From: Verrucomicrobiia bacterium
GTDB taxonomy: Bacteria; Verrucomicrobiota; Verrucomicrobiia; Verrucomicrobiales; DEV007
Direction of reading: 5' to 3'
Length of the DNA stretch: 64,000 bases
NCBI GenBank assembly: GCA_030427505.1
Contig: JAUICH010000013.1
Coordinates: forward strand, 1-64,000
Shown here: positions 40,923 to 50,251 of the stretch, piece after piece
How positions within the stretch are numbered: position 1 is the stretch's first letter
Layout: each line of letters opens with the position of its first letter
Made by a program: the position numbers and the translations under genes
Notes under the pieces: model-generated
Databases searched by the model: none
Told to the model about the DNA's origin: nothing
The model's input: only the letters and a program-made list of their open reading frames with translations

Positions 40923-43439
40923 GTGCTGGAAGAGGAATTCGCGGCTGCTCATCAGCGCCCAGAAGAGATCCTCCACCGCGGCCTGGCGGCCGTCCGGCGG
41001 CACATCCGCGAGCAGGGGAAGGAAGGCATTCACTTCCTTTTGGGTGGGATAGCGGGACAGACTCAGCAAGTAGGCTTCGTTGATGATCTGGTGGTCGGTC
41101 AGGTCACCTTTGACGAGATGGGCGACCCGGCCTTCGGGCGTGCTCAGCTTATTATTCAGGGTATCTCCATTGGAGATGTGGAGCACCTGCACCATGCTGG
41201 GCTGGTTTGAACGTTCGCATTCGCAGGTAATTTCCCGCGGATTCCGCCCGAAAGTGGACAGGAAGTACGAGTTGACCGCCGAATCGTACAGTCCCAGGGC
41301 CCGGGTGCCCTTCGGGTAAAATTCCGTTTTCTGCATGTCGCCTCCGGGGAAGGCCACTTCGGTGAATTCGCCCGGCATGCGGGTGACTTGAGAGATGGCG
41401 TCATACAGCACCTCCGCCATGTGGCGGCGGGGATAGTAGCGGGAGTAGTAGCGTTGTTCCGTTTCGTTTTCCGGCAGGGGATTGCTGCTGCGCTGGTAAG
41501 TTTCGGAACGGAGAATGACGCGCATCAGGGCCTTCAGGTCATAGCCACTTTCCACCAGGTATCCGGAAGCCGCGTCGAGCAGCGCTTCGTTGCTGGCGGG
41601 ATTCGAGGCCCGCAGGTCGTCCACGGGTTCCACGATGCCCACGCCAAAGAAGGCGGCCCAGACGCGGTTCGTAATGGACCGGCTGAAGTAGAGGTTGTCC
41701 GGCGAAGTCAGCCAGTCCGCCAGATACTCGCGGCGGTCTTCCGTGTCGTCATAGGGCAGCGGTTCGCCATCCAGAGGAGCGGGCGGTTGGGGTTTTCCGG
41801 TGCGTGGCTGCATGAGGTCGCCGCGCGGCTCCACATAGAGCGTGCGCACCCCGTCCCCGTTCCGGCCGCCGCCGCCCCAGCCCTTGGCGCGGACCCGGGA
41901 GAAGAGATTGGCGAAGGAGTAGTACTGATCGTTCGTCCACTTCTCCAGGGGGTGATTGTGGCACTTGGCGCAGTTGATCGAAAGGCTGAGAAAGGCCTGG
42001 CTGACGTTTTCCGCCATGGTTTCCGGGTCCTGGTGCACGGCGAAGAAATTCGTGGCGCCGTTTTCGAGGCTGCCGCCTTTGGCGGTGATCAGGCCGCTGA
42101 CGAGTTCGTTCCACGGCGTATTGGAGGCGACGTTGCCGCGTATCCACTCGTAATAAGCCTTCAGGGCGTCCGGGCGCAGCAGGTTTCCATTAACCAGCAA
42201 GATGTCCGACCAGCGATAGGTCCAGTAGTCGACAAACTCCGGGCGGTTCAGGAGTTCCTCCACGAGGCGGTCGCGTTTTTCCGGCGAATCGTCTTCCAGG
42301 AAAGACGTCACCTCCTCCGGCGTGGGCAGGGTGCCAATGGTATCCAGGTAGGCGCGGCGGAGGAATTTCTCGTCGCTCGCGCGGGGGGAAGGTTTCAGGT
42401 GCAGACGCTTGAGTTGGGCCAGCACCAAGTCATCGATGAAGTTCTTTCGCGGGGCTTCGGAATACAGCGTATCCGGAATGTTGAAGTCGTATGGGGACGT
42501 CACCCGGGCAATGACGATCTGGCTGGAGAACCAGGCGGTAATCGCGCCTTCGCCGCTGCCCACCACGGTGACGTTTCCGTCGTCATCCACTTGGGCCACC
42601 ACTTCGTTGGAAGAGGTGAACTTGGCCCATTGGGTGACGTCTTCCTCCCGGCCGTCGGAATAGTAGGCCCGCACCAGCAGCTTTTGGGTGTCCCCCGGTT
42701 TCAGGGAGGACAAGGCGGGCAACACTTCCAGCCGGGTCAGGCTGGCGTCTTGGGCGGACGGAGGCGCCGCGCCATTGGAAATCCATTCGGCGAGAACTTG
42801 GTAGTCCCGCGAACCCGGTTCCAATAGTTTCCCGCCTTTGTGCCGCACGGCGGTGGTGGGTTTCGTCAGGACCAGGCTGCGGCCTGGGTCCGCCAGTTCC
42901 ACCCGGCGGCCGCGCGTTTCGCGGACAATCGTGTGGTAGTCATCCTCCGGCGCATAGGCGCGCAGGGAAAGGCGGAACCCGCCCTTACCCGCCAGCGCGC
43001 CGTGGCAAGCGCCCGAATTGCAGCCCGCTTTGGAGAGAACGGACTGGACATGATTGCGAAAGCTCCATTCCCACGGCTGGTCGAAATCTTTGACCGTGAC
43101 CCGCGCGGTCGCTTCGGCTCCGCTGGGGGCTTTCACCGTGACGGTAGTCGAGCCGTTGCCCTTGGCGGCAAGCACACCGTCTTCCAGGGCCACGACGGAG
43201 GGATCGGAGACCGTATAGCTGAGGTCTTCGATCTGTCCGGCGAATTCGCCATTCGATACTTCTACCGCCAGCAGGTGCTGCCGCGCCTCCGGGCCGGTCA
43301 GGGTGATCTCCTTGGGCAGGAGGGCAATCTTCGGCGTTTCCGCCGCCGTGGGTTCTCCTTTCGCGCCGAAGACCAAACCGGGGAGGCCGGTCAGGGTCAG
43401 GCCGAGGAGAATGAGTAAGGTTTCGAGCCGGTATCGCAT
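40920..43439 (-). CDS. Ig-like/DUF1549/DUF1553 secreted protein (839 aa)
   Basis: Signal peptide at about 1-25 (LGLTLTGLPGLVFGAKG), then a bacterial Ig-like (Big2) domain, then a variant c-type site CNSGACHG (CX4CH) in the segment preceding DUF1549. A second Ig-like repeat (LTRLEVLPALSSLKPG) follows. DUF1549 itself has LRRAYLDTIGTLPTPEEV and INCAKCHNHPLEKW, a second heme site. DUF1553 follows, ending SSREFLFQH. The stop codon lies in the terminal TA of MITE element 2, yet the C-terminus looks complete. It is cotranscribed with DUF1501 (43509-44894). Confidence 0.92.
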   Translation of the reverse strand: MRYRLETLLILLGLTLTGLPGLVFGAKGEPTAAETPKIALLPKEITLTGPEARQHLLAVEVSNGEFAGQIEDLSYTVSDPSVVALEDGVLAAKGNGSTTVTVKAPSGAEATARVTVKDFDQPWEWSFRNHVQSVLSKAGCNSGACHGALAGKGGFRLSLRAYAPEDDYHTIVRETRGRRVELADPGRSLVLTKPTTAVRHKGGKLLEPGSRDYQVLAEWISNGAAPPSAQDASLTRLEVLPALSSLKPGDTQKLLVRAYYSDGREEDVTQWAKFTSSNEVVAQVDDDGNVTVVGSGEGAITAWFSSQIVIARVTSPYDFNIPDTLYSEAPRKNFIDDLVLAQLKRLHLKPSPRASDEKFLRRAYLDTIGTLPTPEEVTSFLEDDSPEKRDRLVEELLNRPEFVDYWTYRWSDILLVNGNLLRPDALKAYYEWIRGNVASNTPWNELVSGLITAKGGSLENGATNFFAVHQDPETMAENVSQAFLSLSINCAKCHNHPLEKWTNDQYYSFANLFSRVRAKGWGGGGRNGDGVRTLYVEPRGDLMQPRTGKPQPPAPLDGEPLPYDDTEDRREYLADWLTSPDNLYFSRSITNRVWAAFFGVGIVEPVDDLRASNPASNEALLDAASGYLVESGYDLKALMRVILRSETYQRSSNPLPENETEQRYYSRYYPRRHMAEVLYDAISQVTRMPGEFTEVAFPGGDMQKTEFYPKGTRALGLYDSAVNSYFLSTFGRNPREITCECERSNQPSMVQVLHISNGDTLNNKLSTPEGRVAHLVKGDLTDHQIINEAYLLSLSRYPTQKEVNAFLPLLADVPPDGRQAAVEDLFWALMSSREFLFQH

Positions 43440-43508
43440 GCCGTGTAATGGAAAGAAGAGAAAAAACCGGAAAAGATGCCGGGGTAGAGCCCGGCATTCC
43501 CAGCCGAG

Positions 43509-44894
43509 TTAGACAAACAGTTCCTTGATGGGGTCCCGGCCGAAGTCGACCAGCGGGAAGGGCCGTCCGGAGGGGCCGGGCAGGTGAGTTTCCAGGTTCA
43601 GGCCCATGCTGTGGAATACGGTGGCGACCACGTCGCCCGGTTCCACGGGACGTTCCGCCGGGGTGGCGCCGATGGGATCGCTGGCGCCGATGACGCGCCC
43701 GCCTTTCACCCCGCCGCCCGCGAAGGAGACCGTGAAACACTGGGGCCAGTGGTCGCGGCCGCCAGCCGGGTTGACCCGGGGCGTGCGGCCAAATTCACAG
43801 AGATTGGCCACCAGGGTATTGTCCAGCATGCCACGCTGATCCAGGTCTTCCAATAGCGCGGTGTAGCCCTGGTCATACATGGGCGCCACGATGTTCTTCA
43901 TGCCTTCGATGGAGGTGAAGGGCTTCGAACCGTGGATGTCCCAGGTAATCTCGTTGAAGACCGTCAGGAAAGTATTGATGGTGACGAAGCGCACCCCGGC
44001 GTCCACCAGGCGCAGGGCCAGCAGGCAGCACTGACCGAAGCGGTTCATGCCGTAGCGTTCGCGGACCCACATGGGCTCCTTGGAAAGATCGAAAGCGTCC
44101 CGGGCCTGCTGGCTGGTCATCAGCCGGTAGGCGGCGTGGAAGTTTTCGTCCATGAGCCGGGCGTCTTCGCTGGCTTCAAAGGCCTTGACCGTGCCGTCCA
44201 CGATGTCACGCATCGTCTTGCGGCGGTTCAGGCGCAGCCCGGCAATCTGGTCTGGTGGCAGGAGGTCGGGTACTTTGAAATCTTTCTCCGAGGGGTCCGC
44301 CATGAGAGCGAAAGGATCGTGAGCCTTGCCCAAGAATCCACCCGCCTGGCCGTTGGGCAGGTTGCCACCGCCCCGGCCCATCAGTTCCGGCAGCACCACG
44401 AAGGGCGGCAGATCCGTTTTCCGGCCCATCAGGTAGCTGATGGCCGCGCCCGCGTGAGGAGTATTCACCCCGCCGGTGAAGCGGCGTCCGGTCTGCATGA
44501 TCTGCCAGCCCGCGTCGTGCACCGCCGCGCCATCGTGGTGACAGGAGCGCACCAGGGAAAACTTGTCGGCCACCTTGGCGTGGAGGGGCAGGATTTCGGA
44601 AATGTCTATGTCAGGCGATTTGGTGCGGATGGGCTTGAAGGGGCCCCGGATTTCCGCCGGCGCGCCGGGCTTCATGTCCCACAGGTCGATGTGGCTGGGA
44701 CCGCCCAGATTGAAAATCATGATGCAGGCCTTCTCGTCGCTGCCGGGTTTGACGCCGCTGGCCTGTTTCGCGGCCAGATACTGCGGTAAAGACAATCCCA
44801 GCGCGCCCAGGGCGCCAACCTGTAGAAAGTCTCTCCGGGTCCGGCCTTTGCAGAACCGCACTTTGCCTTTTTCCTCTGCCAAGAAGTCGAGCAT
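43509..44894 (-). CDS. DUF1501 protein with Tat-like leader (461 aa)
   Basis: The start was set at MLDFLAEE (44894), which places a twin-arginine leader TRRDFLQVGALGALGLSLP at residues 19-37. Core motifs are IMIFNLGGPSHIDLWDMKPG, CHHDGAAVHDAGWQIMQTG and LCEFGRTPRVNPAGGRDHWP with a conserved H-W. It is exported and belongs with the downstream DUF1553 gene (69 bp away). It resembles the 25420-26931 protein only at family level, so the two pairs are independent paralogous units. Confidence 0.93.
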   Translation of the reverse strand: MLDFLAEEKGKVRFCKGRTRRDFLQVGALGALGLSLPQYLAAKQASGVKPGSDEKACIMIFNLGGPSHIDLWDMKPGAPAEIRGPFKPIRTKSPDIDISEILPLHAKVADKFSLVRSCHHDGAAVHDAGWQIMQTGRRFTGGVNTPHAGAAISYLMGRKTDLPPFVVLPELMGRGGGNLPNGQAGGFLGKAHDPFALMADPSEKDFKVPDLLPPDQIAGLRLNRRKTMRDIVDGTVKAFEASEDARLMDENFHAAYRLMTSQQARDAFDLSKEPMWVRERYGMNRFGQCCLLALRLVDAGVRFVTINTFLTVFNEITWDIHGSKPFTSIEGMKNIVAPMYDQGYTALLEDLDQRGMLDNTLVANLCEFGRTPRVNPAGGRDHWPQCFTVSFAGGGVKGGRVIGASDPIGATPAERPVEPGDVVATVFHSMGLNLETHLPGPSGRPFPLVDFGRDPIKELFV

Positions 44895-45100
44895 GTCGAA
44901 ATGGGGGTGATTTCCAAAAAAGGTAGTGTAACGGGTACGGGCCCTCCGTGCCAATACGTAAAGAAGGGACACGCCAGAGTGCCGGTTTCCGAGGTCTTTG
45001 ACCGCGACCGGGCCGGTACCGTTGAAATCCCGTGGCGATCCCTGGCCTCAGGTACGCCTTTTGCTCCGAAAACGGGAAAGACCAACACCCTAAACGCGAC

Positions 45101-46318
45101 GTGACCGAAGAATCTTCTCAAGAGACCCCAAAACGTATTGGCATCCTTACCAGTGGGGGCGACTGCCCCGGACTGAACGCCGTGATCCGTGGCGCCACCA
45201 AGAGCGCCCTCCAGCTTGGGTTTGAAGTCATCGGCTTCAAACGCGGCTACGAGGGACTGGTGGACCCGGTTCGCTACATTAAGCTGGGCCGGATGAATAC
45301 CTCCGGCATTCTGACCCGGGGCGGCACCATCCTGGGCTCGACGAACAAGGGCCGGTTCTCCGCCCGGGTCGGCGTGGAAGACCGGCTGGATCTCGACCCC
45401 GTTCTTCTGGAAGGGGTGAAGGAAACTTTTCGCGATCTGAACATTGCCGGACTGATTTGCGTGGGGGGCGACGGCTCCCTCAGCGTGGCCCAGCAGTTCC
45501 ACGAAGCGGGCCTGCCGGTGGTGGGCGTCCCGAAGACAATTGACAATGATCTGTCCGCCACGGCCTACACCTTTGGCTTCGACAGCGCGGTGGCCTGCGC
45601 CACGGACGCGCTGGACCGCATGCATACCACGGCGGAGAGCCACGACCGCGTGATGGTCCTGGAAGTGATGGGGCGCCACGCGGGGTGGATTGCCCTGCAC
45701 TCGGGCATCGCCGGCGGGGCGGACGTCATCCTGATTCCGGAGATTCCATGGACCTTCGAGAACGTGGCCAAGAAGATCATGGACCGCGAAGGCGAGGGGA
45801 AAAACTTCACCCTCATCGTGGTGGCTGAAGGCGCCGAACTTCCGGACGGAGGTCTCGTCACCTGCGCGGATGGAGACCCCAAGCAGCAAGTCCGCCTGGG
45901 AGGGATTGGTGATTTTGTGGCCAAGGAAATCGAATGCCGCACCGGCCGCGAAACTCGGGTGGTCGTTTTGGGCCACCTGCAACGGGGCGGGGGACCGACC
46001 AATTTCGACCGCGTGCTGGCCACGCAGTTCGGCGCTCATGCCGTGCGCCTGATCATGGAGCATCGCTTTGGAGAAATGATTACTTTCCGCCCGCCGGAGA
46101 TTACCAGCGTCCCGATCATTGATGCCGTCAGCAAGCTATGCACCGTGGAACCGGGCAGTTCCACCGTTCAGTCCGCGCGCGCGCTGGGCATCTGCATGGG
46201 AGATACCGCCGGCACCGAAAGTCCCTTCGTCTATTTCAACCACAGCCGTGGCGAGGCAGGGAGCGCCACGGATACCCAAACCGCCGGCAAAGCCGAGAAA
46301 GTCCTGGGAGTGGCATGA
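45101..46318 (+). CDS. 6-phosphofructokinase (405 aa)
   Basis: PFK family: RIGILTSGGDCPGLNAVIRG opens the nucleotide fold, GGDGSLSVAQQF carries the phosphoryl-donor residue, PKTIDNDLSAT the substrate loop, and EVMGRHAGWIALHSGIA follows. The GGDG (Gly at the 104 position) points to ATP, whereas PKTIDND (Lys at the 124 position) is what PPi enzymes have; this mixed set is known from the X-clade and plant-type enzymes, most of which use ATP. It would phosphorylate fructose 6-phosphate in glycolysis. The GTG start gives VTEESSQE. Confidence 0.93.
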   Translation: MTEESSQETPKRIGILTSGGDCPGLNAVIRGATKSALQLGFEVIGFKRGYEGLVDPVRYIKLGRMNTSGILTRGGTILGSTNKGRFSARVGVEDRLDLDPVLLEGVKETFRDLNIAGLICVGGDGSLSVAQQFHEAGLPVVGVPKTIDNDLSATAYTFGFDSAVACATDALDRMHTTAESHDRVMVLEVMGRHAGWIALHSGIAGGADVILIPEIPWTFENVAKKIMDREGEGKNFTLIVVAEGAELPDGGLVTCADGDPKQQVRLGGIGDFVAKEIECRTGRETRVVVLGHLQRGGGPTNFDRVLATQFGAHAVRLIMEHRFGEMITFRPPEITSVPIIDAVSKLCTVEPGSSTVQSARALGICMGDTAGTESPFVYFNHSRGEAGSATDTQTAGKAEKVLGVA

Positions 46319-46890
46319 AAAAGGGAAATTCCTACGGACGGGAGATCGTTCTTCTTGGGAAAACCTGTCTGAGGATTGGCAGGTTGCTCATTCACGGAAC
46401 GGGCATGGCGGAAAGGAAGCCCCCGTCTCCCTTTCGCTGGCGGAAGTGACGAATCAACAGGATCTGGCGGACCGGAAAGCGGCGTCAATCCCTTTGGACC
46501 CTTGGCGGCTGGTTTCGCGGCGTTCTTGGGGGGTGGCGAGAATCGTTCCGTGATGATCTTTGCTTTATTACCGTCTGGTAGTTGACATTAAAGGCTTCCA
46601 AGAGAAGATGCTTGATCCGGTTCGTGCGGCCCAGCTCAACTCCGGAACTATCATGGGACCTGCTACCATCACGCCTGTCGAGGGCATTCGTTTTGGCTTC
46701 ACGCGGACACACCGTGTCCGGGCGGAGCGGAATGTGTCCCTTGGAAGGGATGGGAAAATCGCGTTTAGGTCCCATGGCGATCGATACCTGGGTACGGACT
46801 CCGGGATCTTTCCCGGGACCAAGAAAAGCGAAAGGCTCACGGGTCGAGCCACTAACAGAGAGACCATTCCGGTCTCTTCCTGATTCGGCC
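46319..46890. other. 572-bp stretch without a convincing gene
   Basis: Open frames are present on both strands but none has a recognisable protein or start signal. Small inverted repeats occur (GACAC-ACC-GTGTC near 46708; AGAGACC-ATTCC-GGTCTCT near 46858). The segment may hold the PFK terminator and the promoter of the next gene, and possibly a decayed gene. Confidence 0.4.
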
Positions 46891-47376
46891 GTGGCACTTT
46901 CCCTAAAGAAGATTGTCTCCGGTGGACAGACCGGCGTGGACCGGGCGGCGTTGGACGCCGCTCTCGCGGCCGGGGTGCCGTGTGGCGGGTGGGTGCCGGC
47001 TGGCCGGATCGACGAAAATGGCCGGATTCCGGATCGCTACCCGGTAAACGAAATGGTGCGGGGCGGGTTCTTGGAGCGGACCCTGTCAAATGTCCAGGAC
47101 AGTGACGGCACGGCCGTCTTCTATTTCGGGGAACTGGAAGGGGGGACGGAGCAGACCGTCAAGTATTGCGAGCAGGAAGGAAAACCCTGCCTGCAGATCG
47201 ACGGCAGCCAGATTCCGCCGGATGCCGCCGCGGAGTGGGTGGTGCGATTTGCCGATGAAAACGGAATCGCCGTTCTCAACGTGGCCGGACCCCGCGCTTC
47301 CAAGGCGCCGGGAGCATACGCCTACGTGTGTGAAGCCCTGAAACTGGTCCTGACAAAGGTGTCCCGAAAAGTATAG
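46891..47376 (+). CDS. Putative molybdenum carrier / cytoplasmic YpsA-like protein (161 aa)
   Basis: Matches the putative molybdenum carrier (YpsA-related, Rossmann) family. The N-terminus KKIVSGGQTGVDRAALDAAL and CGGWVPAGRIDENG-IPD match closely, followed by NVQDSDGTAVFYFGELEGGT and LNVAGPRASKAPG. The GTG start at 46891 gives a product of the expected length; an open frame from 46582 has unrelated leader sequence. Members likely bind a nucleotide sugar- or ADP-ribose-like ligand; a cofactor-carrier role is historical. The gene ends in a bidirectional terminator. Confidence 0.88.
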   Translation: MALSLKKIVSGGQTGVDRAALDAALAAGVPCGGWVPAGRIDENGRIPDRYPVNEMVRGGFLERTLSNVQDSDGTAVFYFGELEGGTEQTVKYCEQEGKPCLQIDGSQIPPDAAAEWVVRFADENGIAVLNVAGPRASKAPGAYAYVCEALKLVLTKVSRKV

Positions 47377-47415
47377 AGGAGCCGCCCAGCTCCGATACTT
47401 ACTGGACGGCTCCTC
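47376..47415 (+). terminator. Bidirectional hairpin terminator
   Basis: GAGGAGCCG-C-CCAG at 47376-47389 pairs with CTGG-A-CGGCTCCTC at 47402-47415 (13 pairs with one mismatch), followed by AATTTT. It ends the YpsA-like gene and serves the convergent OsmC gene. Confidence 0.8.
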
Positions 47416-47462
47416 AATTTTGCGCGCGCTACGGACATAGACGCAGGCGCTATGGAAATTGT

Positions 47463-48020
47463 TCAAACTTTTTCTACTTCTACTGAGACAGGCACCGGGT
47501 TCGTCATGATATCCAGCACCGGAGACATGCTGAGGAATTGCTGAATCTGCGCTTCATCCGCGTCTGACTTTACTTTGAACTTGACCCGGACGCCCTCGAA
47601 GCCTTTGCGAACGTCTTGAGAAAGGCCGAGGAATCCGCGCAGATCCAGGTCGCCCTCCATCTCGGTCTCGATCGCCTCGACTTCCACCCCATGCGCGGCG
47701 GCTTGATAGACGAGGGATGTGGTCATACAGCCAGTCAGAGCGGCCAGGACATATTCCATCGGATTGGCGGCGATGTCTTTGCCGAGGAGAACCGGCGGTT
47801 CGTCTTTGTCGAGAACGAAGGGCTCCTGCCGGCTGTGTTCCTGGCCGACGCCATAGTATCCATCGATGACGGTCCGGTTGTGGGAGCCGTCAAGCCAGCG
47901 GCCTTTCGAGCGAAACTGGAATTCCGCCAGGCTGGGCTGCTGCTGAATGGCGTCCATGTTCTCCTGGAGCTGGTCCAGATTCACGCCGTTGATCATTTGG
48001 GTTTGAGTTTCGGTGTTCAT
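47463..48020 (-). CDS. OsmC-family protein (185 aa)
   Basis: OsmC/Ohr fold: NPMEYVLAALTGCMTTSLVYQAAAHG contains the first conserved Cys and its helix, and GLSQDVRKGFEGVRVKFKVKSDADE the second half. The second Cys of peroxidase-type OsmC proteins is replaced by Met in FLSMSPVLDIM, so thiol-peroxidase activity is doubtful. The N-terminal 40 residues (up to SLAEFQFRSKGRW) resemble other long OsmC homologues. Its promoter region contains the tandem palindrome at 48181. Confidence 0.92.
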   Translation of the reverse strand: MNTETQTQMINGVNLDQLQENMDAIQQQPSLAEFQFRSKGRWLDGSHNRTVIDGYYGVGQEHSRQEPFVLDKDEPPVLLGKDIAANPMEYVLAALTGCMTTSLVYQAAAHGVEVEAIETEMEGDLDLRGFLGLSQDVRKGFEGVRVKFKVKSDADEAQIQQFLSMSPVLDIMTNPVPVSVEVEKV

Positions 48021-48180
48021 GATTTTCGAATTTGTTTGGATTTAGTTTGGATTTGAGATGGCCACCCGGTTGGCGGGCCGCTGGCATCTCTAAGAACACT
48101 CCTCGTGCCAACTCTGATCAAATAGGTGTAACTGGTTTATTGTTAGCTATATATGAAATTCACTCCCGCGTTGAGAAAGT

Positions 48181-48212
48181 CGCGAGATCTCGTGATACGC
48201 GAGATCTCGTGA
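48181..48212. repeat. Tandem palindrome upstream of the OsmC gene
   Basis: CGCGAGATCTCGTGA occurs twice (48181-48195 and 48198-48212) with a 17-bp period, each containing the perfect palindrome CGAGATCTCG. A further imperfect inverted repeat (CCCCG...CGGGG) lies at 48219-48243. It is operator-like, for the minus-strand OsmC gene, or part of the transcription end of the sigma-54 activator gene. Confidence 0.6.
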
Positions 48213-48307
48213 CTCGATCCCCGGAATATCGCGAGTATCGGGGCCGTCCACGCCTGCCGGTGGCATGATGAAAGAGATGAGGGCCCAAAGAAGATAGACG
48301 CTCCGCT

Positions 48308-50251
48308 TCAGCGTTCGATCTTCAACGCCTTCATCCTGGAACTGAGAGTGGAGGGACGCAGGCCCAACCGGCTGGCGGCGCCGTCTTTGCCCGAGATTTT
48401 CCAATCGCAGGCGTCGAGCGCGCGCCGGATGTTCTGGCGTTCCAAGTCGCGCCATTCTGACTCTGTCAGGATCCTTGGCGAAGCGGCGTTCGCGTTGTGC
48501 GGAGTTTCCTCCAGCGATTGAAGGGCTTGAACTGAAAAGGGCAATGCGGTTGACAGGTCCAGGCGCCCGTTGACGGAGGTGATCAAAGAGCGCTCGATGA
48601 CGTTGCGCAATTCCCGGATGTTTCCGGGCCACGAATGGGCCAGGAGGCGTTCCTCACATTCCGGTGACAATCCTTGGTAGACGCGGCCCATGACAGCCGC
48701 GAACCGGTGGGCAAAACCGTCCGCCAGCAGGAGAATGTCTTTGCCGCGATCTCGCAGGGGCGGCAAATGAATCGGAAACACATTCAGCCGGTAAAAGAGA
48801 TCTTCGCGAAATTTTCCGGCCTCCACTTCCTTTGCCAGTTCCCGGTTAGTGGCGGCGATGAGGCGGACATCCACTTTGCGGGTCTTGGAGCTGCCTACCG
48901 GCTCGAACTCGCCCTCTTGCAAGACGCGCAACAGTTTGCCCTGGAGGTCCAAGGGTAATTCGCCCACTTCATCCAGAAAGAACGTGCCACCGTCCGCCAG
49001 GGCGAAGCGTCCTTCCCGCCGTTCGGTGGCTCCGGTGAAAGCGCCCCTTTCGTGGCCGAAGAACTCGCTTTCGATCAGGTTCGCCGGAATTGCGGCGCAG
49101 TTGACGCAGACCAGGGGCTTTTCTTTGCGCTGGCTGGCGGCATGAAGCGTTCGCGCGGCGACTTCTTTGCCGGTACCCGTTTCGCCGGTGATCAATACGG
49201 TGGCATCCGTTTCCGCCACATGATGGATGGATTGCAGCACTTTTTGCAGGGCGGGACAGTTACCCGACATTTCCTGGCTGACGCCGCGAAGGTTATTGAT
49301 TTCCTGCCGCAGTTGGTGCGTCTCGCTGGCCAGAAGCCGGATGCGTTCGGCGGCGCGGATGCGGTCCTCAACGTTACGCAGCACCACGGTGTAGTGGGTG
49401 GCTTGCGGACCGTCCAGGCGTGAGACCGTCGCCTCCGCGGTAAAGGCCGAACCGTCTCCCCGCATGGCCTGAAGGCCGCCGGCCATCCAGGCGGAACGGG
49501 TAGAGTCATGACTTCCGTTTCCCAGGTCTTTCACTAGCCGGGTGAAAACGCGCGCGCCTTCGGGCTGAAGCAGACCGGTGAAGCCGAAGCCGATGGTGTG
49601 CTTGGCGGGACAGCCGAAGATCTGTTCCGCGGCGCGATTGAACTGAATGACTTTCAAGTCGCTATCCAGTTCGAGAATGGCGTCCATGGCCCCATCGACC
49701 AGGCGGCTGAGCTTTTGTTCCCGGTCGCGTAGATCGGTTTCCGTTCGCAAACGCCGGTATTCGGCAGCCGCGCGAGCGGCGAAGAGCCGGAAGAGCGACT
49801 CATGCCTGAGGGATGACTTGGGCAGAGGCTTCCGGTCCAAGATCGCCAGGTGCCCCATCACGGTGCCATCCGTATGAATGATGGGCGCGCCCATGTAGCT
49901 GACCAGCTTGAACGTGGGGATGTCGTTGGCTTCTGGAAACGAGCCTACCAGGTCTTCCGAGAATTGGAACTGGCGGCCCTGCTTGAGAACGTGCTCGCAG
50001 GGCGTTCCCGCAATGTTGAAGGCGTAGTCGGTCACCCAGCCTTCTTCTGTCCAGAAGGCCCGGGCCCGGGCTCTTTCTTCTTCAACCAGATACTCGGAAA
50101 TGAATGCGGAAAAGACGCCGAGCGAACGGGCCAGGTTCTCCACCAAGGCGTGAAAAAAGTCCTCCCCAACCTTGTCCGCCGTACCCTCTATAAGGAGCCG
50201 CATCAGGTCTTCATCACTAAGAAGGTCACAGCTGGCTTTCTTTGCCATCAT
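48308..50251 (-). CDS. Sigma-54-dependent activator, GAF-PAS-AAA-Fis (647 aa)
   Basis: Domain order: a GAF domain (residues about 20-165), a PAS domain (about 185-300; LSRLVDGAMDAILELDSDLKVIQFN), a sigma-54 AAA+ domain (about 330-560) with Walker A GETGTGKEV, the GAFTGA loop, LDEVGELPLDLQGKL and LIAATN, then a C-terminal Fis-type helix-turn-helix (RRALDACDWKISGKDGAA). It binds upstream sites, hydrolyses ATP and drives RpoN promoters on sensing a GAF/PAS ligand. Divergent from the SDR-RidA-PLP enzyme group, it is a plausible regulator of those genes. Confidence 0.95.
   Translation of the reverse strand: MMAKKASCDLLSDEDLMRLLIEGTADKVGEDFFHALVENLARSLGVFSAFISEYLVEEERARARAFWTEEGWVTDYAFNIAGTPCEHVLKQGRQFQFSEDLVGSFPEANDIPTFKLVSYMGAPIIHTDGTVMGHLAILDRKPLPKSSLRHESLFRLFAARAAAEYRRLRTETDLRDREQKLSRLVDGAMDAILELDSDLKVIQFNRAAEQIFGCPAKHTIGFGFTGLLQPEGARVFTRLVKDLGNGSHDSTRSAWMAGGLQAMRGDGSAFTAEATVSRLDGPQATHYTVVLRNVEDRIRAAERIRLLASETHQLRQEINNLRGVSQEMSGNCPALQKVLQSIHHVAETDATVLITGETGTGKEVAARTLHAASQRKEKPLVCVNCAAIPANLIESEFFGHERGAFTGATERREGRFALADGGTFFLDEVGELPLDLQGKLLRVLQEGEFEPVGSSKTRKVDVRLIAATNRELAKEVEAGKFREDLFYRLNVFPIHLPPLRDRGKDILLLADGFAHRFAAVMGRVYQGLSPECEERLLAHSWPGNIRELRNVIERSLITSVNGRLDLSTALPFSVQALQSLEETPHNANAASPRILTESEWRDLERQNIRRALDACDWKISGKDGAASRLGLRPSTLSSRMKALKIER

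Noticed and set aside
48070..48120. Possible sigma-54 box (TTGGCAC on the minus strand) before the OsmC gene
   Set aside because: The -24 half fits, but no TTGC -12 half is found at the correct spacing.
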